Source of the DNA: Synergistes sp.
Lineage (GTDB): Bacteria; Synergistota; Synergistia; Synergistales; Synergistaceae
Assembly (NCBI GenBank): GCA_017537925.1
Contig: JAFYJW010000003.1
Coordinates: forward strand, 1 to 50,215
Direction: 5' to 3'
Length of the DNA stretch: 50,215 bases
Numbering within the stretch: the stretch's first letter is position 1; every line of letters begins with the position of its first letter. The notes under the pieces are model-generated. The model ran no database searches. It was not told the DNA's origin and saw only the letters and a program-made list of their open reading frames with translations. The translations under genes and the position numbers were made by a program. Of the stretch, positions 1-9,716 are shown one piece after another.

Positions 1-1
1 A

Positions 2-265
2 TGCGTATCGCGCTGCCCGGGACTTGCGTGCTTCGTTATAGACCTTTCGGTAGGCGGCGGCAAGGCGGTCATCAAACTCCCGTACGAGATGCTTCCGCTT
101 CCCGAAAAGGGACAGACGGTAAAGTGCCTGAACAGAGTCGGGGAAGAAGTAGCGGATGGAAAGGTCCTGGCGGTAACGGAGCCGTCGAAAGACCGCACCT
201 ACGTGGTAAGCGTAGAGATCCCGAAGGACAAATTCGACGAGATCCGCGCTATCAGGGTCAAGTAA
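2..265 (+). CDS. 4Fe-4S ferredoxin-type oxidoreductase subunit, C-terminal part (5' end outside window)
   Basis: An open frame runs in from the window edge and ends at TAA 263-265. It encodes 87 residues with the start missing. The visible part opens with a Cys-x3-Cys-Pro-Gly-Leu-x-Cys stretch, which looks like the end of an iron-sulfur motif. A small domain rich in Val, Lys and Glu follows. The next two genes encode a BFD-like 2Fe-2S protein and a DadA/SoxB-like flavoprotein, and small 4Fe-4S proteins commonly accompany such pairs in anaerobes. It is therefore probably the electron-transfer subunit of a multi-subunit amine or amino-acid dehydrogenase. The longer-looking frame starting at base 1 is an Arg-rich shadow and was not used. 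The family call is inference from the fragment and its neighbours. Confidence 0.6.
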   Translation, partial: CVSRCPGLACFVIDLSVGGGKAVIKLPYEMLPLPEKGQTVKCLNRVGEEVADGKVLAVTEPSKDRTYVVSVEIPKDKFDEIRAIRVK

Positions 266-281
266 AGGTGGTGTGCTGAGA

Positions 282-566
282 ATGCCGAAAGCAAATGTAA
301 TTTGCCGCTGTGAAGAAATAGAGATAGACGAGATACGCGAGTGGATAGCGCGCGGTTATGACACATTCGACGAGCTGAAAAGAGAGCTTCGCGTCGGCAT
401 GGGACCGTGCCAGGGACGCGGCTGCCGCGACATAATCCTGCGCGAGATAGCAAAAGCGACCGGCCAGCCTGTAGCCGAGATCGCTCCGGGTACGATGAGA
501 CCTCCGGTCAAACCGATAAAGATCAGCCTCCTTGCAGAGGACTTCAGGGAAGGTGAACACAGATGA
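282..566 (+). CDS. BFD-like [2Fe-2S]-binding protein
   Basis: This 94-residue protein has four Cys in the BFD/NirB-like arrangement: Cys-Arg-Cys near the N terminus (in ICRCEE), and Cys-x4-Cys in the middle (GPCQGRGCR). That pattern binds a [2Fe-2S] cluster. In related operons this domain passes electrons between the FAD subunits of a heteromeric dehydrogenase (hydrogen cyanide synthase HcnA, sarcosine or opine oxidase types). The start is ATG 282, because AAAGGTGG at 264-271 is about 10 bases upstream. The in-frame GTG at 273 lies too close to that site. It begins 16 bases after the preceding stop and overlaps the next gene by four bases (ATGA), so the three are translationally coupled. The substrate is unknown. 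Confidence 0.8.
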   Translation: MPKANVICRCEEIEIDEIREWIARGYDTFDELKRELRVGMGPCQGRGCRDIILREIAKATGQPVAEIAPGTMRPPVKPIKISLLAEDFREGEHR

Positions 567-1711
567 CAGATTTCCCGAAAACTGCCGATATTGTGATAAT
601 AGGCGGAGGCGGCGTCGGGACCGCTACAGCTTACTATCTTGCGAAATCAGGAAGAAAGAACGTTGTTCTCCTTGAGAAAAACACTGTCTGCTCCGGATCC
701 ACCGGCCGCTGCGGCGCCGGCATCCGTGCGCAGTGGGGACTTGAGCTCAACTGCCGCATGGCTCTTGCATGCCTTGACACATTCGAGCACCTGGACGAAG
801 AGCTCGGCCTGCCCACCGGACTCAATCAGGGAGGCTACCTGCTTGTAGCGTATAAGGAAAAAGAATGGGCGCAGTTCCAGAAGAACGTCGAGCTCCAGCA
901 CAGCCTCGGCATTATGTCTGAAGCATTCACGGACGTCAAACGCGCACAGGAGATATGCCCGGGCGTAGCGGTCGACGACGCGATAGGCTTCACATTCTAC
1001 CAGAGAGACGGTCACGCGGATCCCTTCCTGACCACTTTCGCGTTCCAGGAAGCGGCAAAACGCTACGGCGCGAAATTCTGCAAGTTCACAGAAGTCATCG
1101 GCCTTAAAGCGAAGGACGGCGGCATGACGGTAGAGACGAACCGCGGCAGCATAGACTGCAAGGAAGTCATAAACTGCGCCGGATCCTGGGCTCAGGACGT
1201 AGCGGCGATGGCCGGCGTGAAACTGCCGAACTGGGCCGAGCGCCATCAGATCCTGATCACAGAACCTGTAGATCCCGGCGTCTGCCCGCCGATGCTTATG
1301 AGCTTCAGCGGAAACTACTATATACAGCAGCGTCCGCACGGCTCGATAATCGCCGGCGAAAGCCCCTCGAGCGACATCAGGCTCGGCTACACGTCGAACG
1401 TCAACTCCATTGCGAGCATTGCCCGCACAGTGCTGAAACTTCTGCCGCGCGCGAAGAATATCCGCGTCGTGCGCCAGTGGGCCGGTCACTACGATATGAC
1501 GCCCGACTCGGCTCCGATTCTCGGAGAGACCGACGTCAAACACTTCTGGCATGCGACGGGCTTCTCCGGACATGGCTTCATGCTCGCTCCGGTAGCAGGT
1601 CAGATCATGACGGCGCTGCTGAACGGCGACAAGCCGCCGTTCGATCCGACGATCATGGATTACAGAAGGTTCGAGCGCGGCGAAAGAATAGTCGAGCCGA
1701 ACGTAGTCTGA
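563..1711 (+). CDS. FAD-dependent oxidoreductase, DAO/DadA/sarcosine-oxidase-beta-like
   Basis: 382 residues, a normal length for the D-amino-acid oxidase superfamily. Residues about 9-35 form a Rossmann FAD-binding fold (VIIGGGGVGTATAYYL, with the acidic Glu ending beta-2 in VVLLEK). A CSGSTGRCGAGIRAQWG segment follows, typical of DadA/SoxB/HcnC proteins. Near the C terminus, a G-x-S-G-H-G-F-M-L-A-P motif near residue 335 closes the FAD site. It should oxidise a secondary amine or D-amino acid and pass electrons to the two upstream Fe-S subunits. A GGAAGG site precedes the ATG, which overlaps the upstream stop. It is the last gene of the operon and ends 30 bases before a strong terminator. 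The exact substrate (sarcosine, proline, D-amino acid or opine) cannot be read from sequence. Confidence 0.85.
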   Translation: MTDFPKTADIVIIGGGGVGTATAYYLAKSGRKNVVLLEKNTVCSGSTGRCGAGIRAQWGLELNCRMALACLDTFEHLDEELGLPTGLNQGGYLLVAYKEKEWAQFQKNVELQHSLGIMSEAFTDVKRAQEICPGVAVDDAIGFTFYQRDGHADPFLTTFAFQEAAKRYGAKFCKFTEVIGLKAKDGGMTVETNRGSIDCKEVINCAGSWAQDVAAMAGVKLPNWAERHQILITEPVDPGVCPPMLMSFSGNYYIQQRPHGSIIAGESPSSDIRLGYTSNVNSIASIARTVLKLLPRAKNIRVVRQWAGHYDMTPDSAPILGETDVKHFWHATGFSGHGFMLAPVAGQIMTALLNGDKPPFDPTIMDYRRFERGERIVEPNVV

Positions 1712-1740
1712 TTTTACGGACAGCCAGTCTTATATAAGCA

Positions 1741-1772
1741 AAAAGAAACGGCCGCACGGCCGTTTCTTTTTT
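1741..1772. terminator. Bidirectional rho-independent terminator
   Basis: A near-perfect hairpin (AAAAGAAACGGCC on the left, its complement on the right, GCAC loop) is followed by TTTTTT on the plus strand. It also has a T-rich tail on the minus strand, from the left arm's A-run. It lies between the flavoprotein gene and the convergent purA. Confidence 0.85.
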
Positions 1773-1852
1773 GTATTTATCAGTCTTAATTGCCCGGCTG
1801 CGCAGCGTCTGCGGCGCAGTACCGGGACATCAGCTCCTGCGCAGACCGCGCA

Positions 1853-3177
<1,325 letters not shown>

Positions 3178-3198
3178 AATCTTTCTAAAAACGATATT

Positions 3199-3227
3199 AT
3201 TGTAACCCCTGTAGGCCTGCCCAGCAA
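3199..3227 (-). promoter_or_regulatory. Predicted sigma-70 promoter for purA
   Basis: On the minus strand, TTGCTG (3227-3222), a 17-base spacer and TACAAT (3204-3199) give a good housekeeping promoter match. Transcription would start near 3192, some 50 bases before purA. Confidence 0.5.
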
Positions 3228-3230
3228 TAG

Positions 3231-3485
3231 TTATTCGTGTATTTGGGAGTTTTTAAGCAAAAGTTTCCCGCGGCGGGACATTTTTTTTATCTCGGCCTCG
3301 CGCGACATCGCTTCTTCCTTTGTATCGAAGCTCTCAAAATAAAAAAGCTCCGCCGGGAGCCTTCCTCTTGTGTATTTTGCGCCATGCCCTGCGTTATGCG
3401 CCGCGACGCGCTTTTTCAGATCGTTCGTCCAGCCGGTGTAGAGCGTGCCGTCGGCGCAGCGCAGTATATAGGCATATGCCGTCAT
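3231..3485 (-). CDS. GIY-YIG nuclease-superfamily protein (YhbQ/UPF0213-like)
   Basis: This 84-residue single-domain protein starts with the paired motifs A-Y-I-L and L-Y-T-G-W (the GIY and YIG equivalents), followed by T-x2-L-x2-R-V-x2-H. It ends with E-A-x3-E-x2-I-K-K, the standard core of small bacterial stand-alone GIY-YIG proteins. The proposed catalytic Tyr, Arg and Glu are present. Homologues are sometimes linked to DNA repair, but the role of this subfamily is poorly known. Its start overlaps the stop of the small ORF 3482-3799 by four bases, so the two are coupled and probably follow glmS in one transcript. Confidence 0.88.
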   Translation of the reverse strand: MTAYAYILRCADGTLYTGWTNDLKKRVAAHNAGHGAKYTRGRLPAELFYFESFDTKEEAMSREAEIKKMSRRGKLLLKNSQIHE

Positions 3486-3799
3486 AAAGTGTAGATCCCC
3501 GGCGTTTCCCGCTCAGGCCCGCCGTTTGGTATTTCCATATCCGGCAGGATACGCAGGATATCCCAGAGGACGCTGTCTCTTACTTCCGTAAAGAGCCCGG
3601 ACACGCCGGAAAATATCCAGTAAGTTATTCCGGTAAACGCGGAGAGATGCGCCGGCATCTCAACAAGCTTTGACGTTATACAGCTATACGGGGCGAACTG
3701 TCCGCGCCCGGAGAGATCGCGGCCGAAACGGCCTGCCGCCGCTCCGGTGAGGGCGGCGGCAACGATTACGGCCGTAAGCAGAGTTTTTTTGTTTTTCAT
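3482..3799 (-). CDS. Small hypothetical secreted or membrane-anchored protein
   Basis: I do not recognise this 105-residue protein. It has a basic start (MKNKK) followed by about 18 hydrophobic residues rich in Ala, Val and Leu, which looks like a signal peptide or signal anchor. The remainder has a moderately hydrophobic, aromatic stretch around residues 53-70. It begins 35 bases after the glmS stop and overlaps the GIY-YIG gene by four bases. That spacing and overlap support it as real, but no function can be assigned. Confidence 0.55.
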   Translation of the reverse strand: MKNKKTLLTAVIVAAALTGAAAGRFGRDLSGRGQFAPYSCITSKLVEMPAHLSAFTGITYWIFSGVSGLFTEVRDSVLWDILRILPDMEIPNGGPERETPGIYTL

Positions 3800-3834
3800 T
3801 TATTTCGGCCGGGAAAACCCCAAAAGAGCACCAG

Positions 3835-5661
3835 CTACTCCACAGTCACGCTCTTTGCCAGGTTGCGCGGCATATCTATGTCGCAGCCGCGCTGACGCGC
3901 TATATAGTACGCGAAAAGCTGAAGAGGAACGACCGCTACGAACGGATAAAGCTCAGGTTCCGTAGCCGGAGTGAAGATCACATGATCCGTATAATGCTTT
4001 ATCTCATTATCGCCTTCGGTCGCAAGCGCTATTATCGGGGAACGGCGCGCCATTGATTCCTCTATGTTCGAAACGGTCTTTTCCCAGAGGTTGTTTTTCG
4101 GGACAAGCGCGACCACGGGAAGCTCCTTGTCAAGAAGCGCTATCGGGCCGTGCTTCATCTCTCCGGCCGGATAGGCTTCGGCGTGCAGATAGGAGATCTC
4201 CTTGAGCTTGAGAGCTCCCTCAAGCGCCGGAGGATACGCTATCCCGCGGCCTATGAAGAAGAAACCGCGTGCGTCTGCAAAATCACGCGCAAGCTCTTCT
4301 ATCTCTCTTTCCTTCGCAAGAAGCAGCGACAGCTTTCCGGGAATATCCATCAGAGCGGAGATAAGGCGTTTTTCCGATTCCTCCGGGAGCTCGCCGCGCA
4401 GCTTTGCCAGGTACATGCCAAGAAGCGTGAGCGCCGTTATCTGCGCAGTAAATGTCTTTGTCGCGGCGACCCCTATCTCGGGACCTGCCGGCGTGATTAT
4501 CGACTCTCCGACCTCACGGTCGATAGTGGAGCCGCGAACGTTCGTTATGACCAGGCACTTTGCTCCGCGGCTCTTGGCAAGACGGGCAGCATGAAGCGTA
4601 TCGGCGGTCTCTCCGGACTGGGAAACGAATACGGCAAGAGTCTCGCTGTCTATAGTCATATTCCGGTATCTGTATTCGGACGCCACCTCTGTGCGGATAT
4701 CAAATTTGCCGAGGCTTTCCATGATATACGCTGCCGCCGCAGTGGCATAGTGAGACGTTCCGCATGCGACAAAGTGTATCTTCCGCCATTTTTTCGCGTC
4801 TTCAGGCGTCCATGAGAGCTCGCTGGAGAGGTCTACGCCGCCGCCTGCGATCCTTCCAAGCAGCGTGTGCGCAACGACGTCCGGCTGTTCGTGTATCTCT
4901 TTGAGCATATAGTGAGGATATTCCCCGCGGTTGGTCATAGCGGCGTCCCAGTCAAGATGCATGGGTACTTTACTGTGAGGCGTCCCGGAAAAATCGAAGA
5001 ACTCGCATTTATTTTTCGTTATGCGCGCTATTTCATCGTCGTCCATGAACCATACGTCGCGCGTGTATTCCAGAAGCGCTGTCGGGTCCGACGCACAGAA
5101 GCCCTCTTTTTCAGCATGCCCGACCACAAGGGGGGAGCCTTTGCGTGCAGTCCATATTTCTCCCGGCCTGTCATAGAACATTATGACCAGCGCAAAAGCG
5201 CCTCTTACGCGCTTTGTCAGCTTGACTATCGCTTCCTTCGGGTCTCCGTTGTAAACATAGCCCAGATACTGCACCGCGGACTCCGTATCGGTCTCCGTAT
5301 GGAATTTTATGCCGCGCAGTTCAAGATCTTTGCGTATCTCGCGCGCGTTTTCAATTATTCCGTTGTGTACCAGCACGACCCTCTTGTCGCTCGAGATATG
5401 GGGATGGGCGTTCGTTTCAGAAACGCCTCCGTGCGTCGCCCAGCGGGTATGACCGATGCCGGCCGTACCGGTCAGCCCGGCCGCCGCCACCTTTGCGGCA
5501 AGCACCGAGACCCTGCCGATAGTGCGGACCTCCAGTATCTCGCTGTCTTTTACGATCGCTATGCCCGCAGAATCGTAGCCCCGGTATTCATGTTTCGCAA
5601 GACCGTCAAGAATTACTTTTGTGGCTTCTCTGTGACCAATATATCCCATAATTCCGCACAT
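3835..5661 (-). CDS. glmS: Glutamine--fructose-6-phosphate aminotransferase (isomerizing)
   Basis: GlmS forms glucosamine-6-phosphate from fructose-6-phosphate and glutamine, feeding peptidoglycan and lipid A synthesis. The start is placed at 5661, not at the in-frame ATG seven codons upstream, because the mature enzyme needs an N-terminal Cys nucleophile and the sequence here begins Met-Cys-Gly-Ile-Met-Gly. AAAGGACGG lies upstream. The N-terminal class II glutaminase domain (residues 1 to about 220) is followed by two SIS sugar-isomerase domains (SQSGETADT, and a second near EISYLHAEAYPAGEMKHGP). It ends with the family tail NLAKSVTVE. At 608 residues it is full length. A TATAAA box near 5703-5708 on the minus strand may be its -10. 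No glmS ribozyme-like leader was seen in the 119 bases upstream. Confidence 0.97.
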   Translation of the reverse strand: MCGIMGYIGHREATKVILDGLAKHEYRGYDSAGIAIVKDSEILEVRTIGRVSVLAAKVAAAGLTGTAGIGHTRWATHGGVSETNAHPHISSDKRVVLVHNGIIENAREIRKDLELRGIKFHTETDTESAVQYLGYVYNGDPKEAIVKLTKRVRGAFALVIMFYDRPGEIWTARKGSPLVVGHAEKEGFCASDPTALLEYTRDVWFMDDDEIARITKNKCEFFDFSGTPHSKVPMHLDWDAAMTNRGEYPHYMLKEIHEQPDVVAHTLLGRIAGGGVDLSSELSWTPEDAKKWRKIHFVACGTSHYATAAAAYIMESLGKFDIRTEVASEYRYRNMTIDSETLAVFVSQSGETADTLHAARLAKSRGAKCLVITNVRGSTIDREVGESIITPAGPEIGVAATKTFTAQITALTLLGMYLAKLRGELPEESEKRLISALMDIPGKLSLLLAKEREIEELARDFADARGFFFIGRGIAYPPALEGALKLKEISYLHAEAYPAGEMKHGPIALLDKELPVVALVPKNNLWEKTVSNIEESMARRSPIIALATEGDNEIKHYTDHVIFTPATEPELYPFVAVVPLQLFAYYIARQRGCDIDMPRNLAKSVTVE

Positions 5662-5780
5662 ATCGACAGACCGTCCTTTCAAGGCTGATAAACATCTCTT
5701 ATTTTATATCATTCTCACGATAAATATAAAACCAATGACCCTCAAAAAGATTTTTTCTGCCGGATAAGGCAGGATACAGC

Positions 5781-6803
5781 TCACAGCCAGCGGACAGATG
5801 AATAAGGGAAGATAAAAAAAACTTCGCGCTGCGGGTAAAGCTCCCTGCAAAGAGGGTCGCCCTCCGGCACGCGCGCTTTGAGGAATGAACCGCCGACGTC
5901 GGCGGTGACAAGAACGGAATTGCGTCCGCGTTCGAGCGTCAGGTGCACTACGTGCCCCGCCGCGATATTGACGCTGCCGGTCTGCTGAGGTCTTGACAGC
6001 GCGACGCGCACGTCAGACGGGTCAAGCGCGGCGGCGCGTCCTGCATCTGCTTCTGTGCGCTCGGCATAAACGGTCTGTCCGCCTGGGAAGCTGCGTATCA
6101 TATGACCGCCTTCAGGCTTCCATCCACCCTGAAGTATGTTTTCCGCGCCCGCGGTCACCCGTCCGCGGTAGAGACCGATGATCTCGGCCGACATCTCATA
6201 AAGCCACGGCATATCATGCGTTGCCACTATAACCGCAGTGCCGTGTTCCTCAGCCTCGGTAACTGCCGCCGCCATTATCAGCTGAGCGCTGGCCTCGTCC
6301 ACGTTGGCCGTCGGCTCATCCAGCAGCAGCACGCGGGGGCGCAGCGCAAGCCGCGCTGCCAGAGCGGCGCGCTGCACCTCTCCTCCCGAGAGCTGATACC
6401 ACTGGCGCGAGGCAAATTCGGCGGGATCAAGCCCAACCCGCGCCAGACTTTCGCAGACCCTGTCTTTTACCTCCGAAGGCTCTGTACGGCGCAGCTTCAG
6501 GCCGAAGGCTACGTTCTCATACACAGAACGGCTGAGCAGAAATGAATTCTGAAGCAGATATGTCACTTCACGGCGTATCGCGCTTTCCCGTCCGGCAGTC
6601 GGCTCTCCGCGGTAGAGAAGCGTGCCGCTGTCATAAGGCATAAGGAAAGAGAGCACCTTCAGCAGCGTTGATTTTCCGCTTCCGTTGGGCCCTACGAGTC
6701 CGGTTATGCCATCGGATCTTATCGAGAGCTCCGAGATGTCGAGAGTCAGAGTCTCTTTCCGGTAGCTTTGTTTCAGGTCATGCAGCTCATAAAGCGGCGT
6801 CAT
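5781..6803 (-). CDS. tupC: Tungstate/molybdate ABC transporter ATP-binding protein
   Basis: A 340-residue ABC ATPase that should power uptake of tungstate (or molybdate) through TupB. Walker A is GPNGSGKST (about 38-46), the Q-loop is LLQN, the signature is LSGGEVQR (about 138), Walker B is VLLLDEP and the switch His is in ATHD. The nucleotide-binding domain ends near residue 230. A C-terminal extension of about 100 residues resembles the TOBE/MOP-type regulatory domains of molybdate importers. Its ATG overlaps the stop of the small ORF 6800-6994 by four bases. It is the last gene of the tup operon, and a small hairpin near 5752-5767 may end the transcript. Confidence 0.88.
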   Translation of the reverse strand: MTPLYELHDLKQSYRKETLTLDISELSIRSDGITGLVGPNGSGKSTLLKVLSFLMPYDSGTLLYRGEPTAGRESAIRREVTYLLQNSFLLSRSVYENVAFGLKLRRTEPSEVKDRVCESLARVGLDPAEFASRQWYQLSGGEVQRAALAARLALRPRVLLLDEPTANVDEASAQLIMAAAVTEAEEHGTAVIVATHDMPWLYEMSAEIIGLYRGRVTAGAENILQGGWKPEGGHMIRSFPGGQTVYAERTEADAGRAAALDPSDVRVALSRPQQTGSVNIAAGHVVHLTLERGRNSVLVTADVGGSFLKARVPEGDPLCRELYPQREVFFIFPYSSVRWL

Positions 6804-6994
6804 GAAAAATCACCACGGTAAAGGCGGCGTTCCTCCGTCCCGGACAGAGCGCCGCCTTCTGCGTTTACTTCTTTCTTCTCCGGATAATGAGCGCCGCAGC
6901 GGGGGATACCGCTGCAGCGGACCGCGCCGGCAGACGCGGAGAGCACCGCATTCGCTGCAAAGATCTCTGCTGCCGCTTTAAATACGCATTTCAT
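6800..6994 (-). CDS. Small hypothetical ORF coupled to tupC
   Basis: A 64-residue frame between the second binding protein and tupC. It is supported by a GAGGG site six bases before its ATG, a 39-base gap from the previous stop, and an ATGA overlap with tupC. The product has a moderately hydrophobic, Ala-rich N-terminal half with three Cys and a polar C-terminal half. I do not recognise it. It may only be a translated spacer that couples tupC. Part of it can also form a GGCGGCG/CGCCGCC hairpin (about 6811-6856). Confidence 0.4.
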   Translation of the reverse strand: MKCVFKAAAEIFAANAVLSASAGAVRCSGIPRCGAHYPEKKEVNAEGGALSGTEERRLYRGDFS

Positions 6995-7033
6995 ACGATG
7001 CCCTCACTTCCGCCTCTTTCGCCCGGCTGAAAT

Positions 7034-7882
7034 CTATTTGCCGTGCTTTTTATTCCATTCGTCGGAGTTCGGGAAAAAGAGCGGCTCCCCGTACTCGCTG
7101 ACCTTGAAGTCCTTTATTATCGTCTGGGCTTCGTCGCCGCAGAGCCAGTCTACAAATTTTACTACGTCGGCGTTGTTCACCTTCGGGAATCTCTTCGGGC
7201 TGACCTCTATCGCGGCGATAAGATTGAGAAGTATCGGATCGCCCTCTACGAGCGGGACTATTTTCAAGCCGCTTTTCTTGGTAAGGTAGGTGGCCCTGTC
7301 CATCAGAGTATAGGCGCCGCGCTTATCGGCAAAGAGCGTCGTGGGGCCGTTGCCCAGCTTGCCGAGAGAGAATACCGTGTACCACTCATCCTTCTCTCCG
7401 TCGGGCGAAATGCCTGCGGCAGTCCATACCTTCATCTCCGCCACATGAGTGCCTGACATGTCTCCGCGGCTTATAAACGGAACTTTCGCTTCAGCTATCT
7501 TTTTAAAGGCGTCGGTCGCCGATTTCATCCCCTTGATTCCAGCAGGGTCATTTTCCGGGCCGAGAATCACAAAGTCGTTGTACATAAAATCCCTGCGGTT
7601 CTGCCCGAAGCCGTCAGCTATAAACTGGTCTTCGAGAGCACGGGCGTGAACCACGACGAGATCGAAATTACCTGTTTTTGCTTTCTCCAGCGTTGCGCCG
7701 GTGCCGGCCTTTTCAATGACGAATTCAGTTCCCGTCTTGGCTTTGTAGGTGTCGGCAAGAAGCGGGATAATGCCTGCGTCGACCGGGCCGATCGTACTCG
7801 AGAGCCTGATCGTGCCGGCAAAGGCAGGCGCGCAGATAAGGAGAAAGAGAACAACCGCTGTAAATCTCTTTATATTTTTCAT
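7034..7882 (-). CDS. Second tungstate-type substrate-binding protein (TupA paralogue)
   Basis: This 282-residue periplasmic binding protein has a signal peptide (MKNIKRF, a hydrophobic core, then APAFAG). It aligns along its length with the TupA at 8686-9537: both have an MYNDFV[IL][LI]GP segment, S-R-x-D-x-SGTH, and a C-terminal LFFP. The N-terminal oxyanion loop differs. Canonical TupA has TTTST, whereas this protein has LSSTIGP, so ligand specificity may have changed. It lies between tupB and tupC, which implies that two binding proteins share one permease and ATPase. It begins 22 bases after tupB. Confidence 0.85.
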   Translation of the reverse strand: MKNIKRFTAVVLFLLICAPAFAGTIRLSSTIGPVDAGIIPLLADTYKAKTGTEFVIEKAGTGATLEKAKTGNFDLVVVHARALEDQFIADGFGQNRRDFMYNDFVILGPENDPAGIKGMKSATDAFKKIAEAKVPFISRGDMSGTHVAEMKVWTAAGISPDGEKDEWYTVFSLGKLGNGPTTLFADKRGAYTLMDRATYLTKKSGLKIVPLVEGDPILLNLIAAIEVSPKRFPKVNNADVVKFVDWLCGDEAQTIIKDFKVSEYGEPLFFPNSDEWNKKHGK

Positions 7883-7904
7883 AATGTCAAAGCACCATCC
7901 TGAT

Positions 7905-8600
7905 TTAATTTTGTGTCCTGCGGCGCAGGAAAGACAATGATATGTTTAGCAGAAGCGATATAAGTATAAGGATCACGCCGAGCGCGATCCCCAGCGCAAA
8001 ATCTCCTTTGCCCGTTTCAAGCGTTATCGCGGTGGTTATCGTCCGCGTATGCCATTTGATATTGCCGCCCAGCATCATCGCGGAGCCCACTTCGCCCACG
8101 ATACGGCCCAGAGCCGTTAGGGCTGCGGTAAGAATCATAAAACGGGCTTCCCACAGACTCACAGCGGCAAGCTTCGCTCCCGACGCGCCGAGCGTGAGAA
8201 GCGTCTGGCGCAGGCGGCTGTCAAGACCTTCCACGGCCGAAGCAGTGTATGCGGCCACGATCGGGGTGCCCAGTATCACCTGGCCTATAGCCATCCCTTC
8301 GACAGTGAAAAGCAGCTCCCAGTCCCCTAACAGACCGCGGCGCGAGATGAACGCATATACCAAAAGGCCTATCACGACGGTAGGCAGGGCAAGAAGCGTA
8401 TCTGTCACAGTGCAGAGCGCGCGTTTGCCGGGGAAAGTGAAATATCCGAGAGCAAACCCCATCGGGAGCCCGAGCGCCAGAATCAGCGCCATAGAAAGAG
8501 CTGTCAGGCGCAGCGTTGTGACAAGAATCACCATCGTCTCTTCGTCTGCCGTAAAGAGAAGGTGAAATGCCTGAACGAATCCGTTCGCAATAAAGTCCAT
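7905..8600 (-). CDS. tupB: Tungstate/molybdate ABC transporter permease
   Basis: A 231-residue inner-membrane permease with about five to six hydrophobic helices. The ABC-coupling EAA-type loop is visible as E-x3-x-A-x3-G-A-S (SRLRQTLLTLGASGAKL region, with GRIVGEVGSAMMLGGNI after it). That GRIVGEVG segment is typical of TupB/WtpB permeases. It is flanked by the two binding-protein genes and separated from the upstream tupA by an 85-base gap holding a partial terminator. That arrangement would let tupA be made in excess over the permease. Confidence 0.9.
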   Translation of the reverse strand: MDFIANGFVQAFHLLFTADEETMVILVTTLRLTALSMALILALGLPMGFALGYFTFPGKRALCTVTDTLLALPTVVIGLLVYAFISRRGLLGDWELLFTVEGMAIGQVILGTPIVAAYTASAVEGLDSRLRQTLLTLGASGAKLAAVSLWEARFMILTAALTALGRIVGEVGSAMMLGGNIKWHTRTITTAITLETGKGDFALGIALGVILILISLLLNISLSFLRRRTQN

Positions 8601-8632
8601 TGGGAGAGTCTCCGCTGTCAGTCCGTACAGTC

Positions 8633-8669
8633 AAAAACGGACGGGCGCGGATAAAGGCGCCCGCCCGTC
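8633..8669 (-). terminator. Intra-operon attenuator hairpin between tupA and tupB
   Basis: On the minus strand an 8-bp stem GACGGGCG/CGCCCGTC (8669-8662 with 8647-8640) is followed by C and TTTTT at 8637-8633. Placement just after the binding-protein gene is usual for lowering permease expression relative to the binding protein. Confidence 0.7.
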
Positions 8670-8685
8670 GTCGGGAAAATGCGTA

Positions 8686-9537
8686 TTAATGCCCGTAGCG
8701 CTTTTCGGCTTCCGGGAAGAAGAGCTGTTTGCCTTCGACCTTGAAGTTCGCAATATCTTCCTGGACCTTCGAAGAAGTTATCCAGTCTATGTATTTGAGC
8801 GCGAGGTCGTATTTCACGTTGGGATGCTTGAGCGGACTTACAGCCATTACGCTGTACTTGTTAAGGAGTTCGTTGTCTCCTTCACAGATTATTACAAGAC
8901 CTTTTCTGCCGTTCAGGCCGGCGTCATACTTTATGAATGTGCCGCGGTCGGTGAGGGCATAGCCGTTCTGCTCGTCTGCGATATTTATCGTTTTAAGCAT
9001 TCCCTGCCCTGTCTGAACATACCACGGGGCTTTATCGAAGTCCTTGACTCCCGCTTTCTCGAGCAACTTAAGCTCTGCCGTATGCGTGCCGGATTTATCG
9101 GCGCGGCTCACGAGTTTTTCACCCTTAGCGGCTATAGTTGCAAAGGCCTGCACTACGGGCTTGCCTTTTACTCCGGCCGGATCGCTCGCAGGTCCTATAA
9201 GGACAAAGTCGTTGTACATGACCTTGCGGCGGTTGGCGCCGGCTCCCTCTTCCATGAACTTGTCTTCCTGAGACGGCGAATGCGTCAGGACGACGTCGAC
9301 GTCGCCGTTGCGCCCGTATTCAAGCGCCTTTCCGGTACCTACAGATACCCACTGGATCTCTATGCCGGTATCCTTCAAAAGGATAGGCGCAAGATAATCA
9401 AGCAGGCCGGTGTTGTCAGTGCTCGTAGTTGTGGCCATACGGAGCACGGGAGCTTTTGCCGCAGCAAGCGAACCGAAGGCAAGCAGGCAGACGGCAAGAA
9501 GCACAGCAATAACGGAAAACTTTTTGCTGAAACGCAT
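8686..9537 (-). CDS. tupA: Tungstate ABC transporter substrate-binding protein
   Basis: TupA captures tungstate in the periplasm for TupB/TupC. The 283 residues begin with a signal peptide ending near SLAAAKA. The mature protein starts with RMATTTSTDNTGLLDYL, the oxyanion-binding loop diagnostic of the TupA/WtpA-like family. Further family blocks are MYNDFVLIGPASDPAG and SRADKSGTHTAELKLL. GAGGAGGGG lies before the ATG. It is the first gene of the operon and has a structured leader of about 240 bases and a promoter at 9788-9816. Tungstate rather than molybdate is the family expectation and is not proven here. Confidence 0.92.
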   Translation of the reverse strand: MRFSKKFSVIAVLLAVCLLAFGSLAAAKAPVLRMATTTSTDNTGLLDYLAPILLKDTGIEIQWVSVGTGKALEYGRNGDVDVVLTHSPSQEDKFMEEGAGANRRKVMYNDFVLIGPASDPAGVKGKPVVQAFATIAAKGEKLVSRADKSGTHTAELKLLEKAGVKDFDKAPWYVQTGQGMLKTINIADEQNGYALTDRGTFIKYDAGLNGRKGLVIICEGDNELLNKYSVMAVSPLKHPNVKYDLALKYIDWITSSKVQEDIANFKVEGKQLFFPEAEKRYGH

Positions 9538-9633
9538 GGGTAAAGACCCCTCCTCGTATGATTGCGCTGCAAAAGCGCAGTGAATAAATTGCAGCCCGCG
9601 GAATGAATAAAGAGAGGAAAACCAGGCATTTTC

Positions 9634-9716
9634 CCGTTCCCTTTTCCAAACGCGGGAGACGGTCCGGTTTCCCGGAACCGCCCTAACGACCGCTCCCCAT
9701 AGCTGTATGCCTTAGG
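9634..9716 (-). ncRNA. Structured leader RNA of tupA, candidate Moco/tungsten-cofactor riboswitch (copy 1)
   Basis: The tupA leader (about 9781 down to 9541) folds into several hairpins. One is TCCGG-GAAA-CCGGA with a GNRA tetraloop. It shares an ordered series of blocks with 9972-10056: CCTAA, CTATGG, AGGG, GGGAAAC, CTCCC and GAACGG. Its position before a tungstate transporter fits the Moco RNA class known upstream of molybdenum and tungsten genes. I cannot run a covariance search, so the class is inference. Nearby arms GCACAG/CTGTGC and GCAGTAT/ATACTGC lie between the promoter and this core. Confidence 0.45.

Noticed and set aside
647-1573. Long minus-strand ORF (308 codons) across the flavoprotein gene
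   Set aside because: Antisense shadow of a clear FAD enzyme. GC-rich third positions create long open frames here.
5662-5780. glmS ribozyme
   Set aside because: The leader is only 119 bases and AT-rich. I saw none of the conserved ribozyme core near the start.
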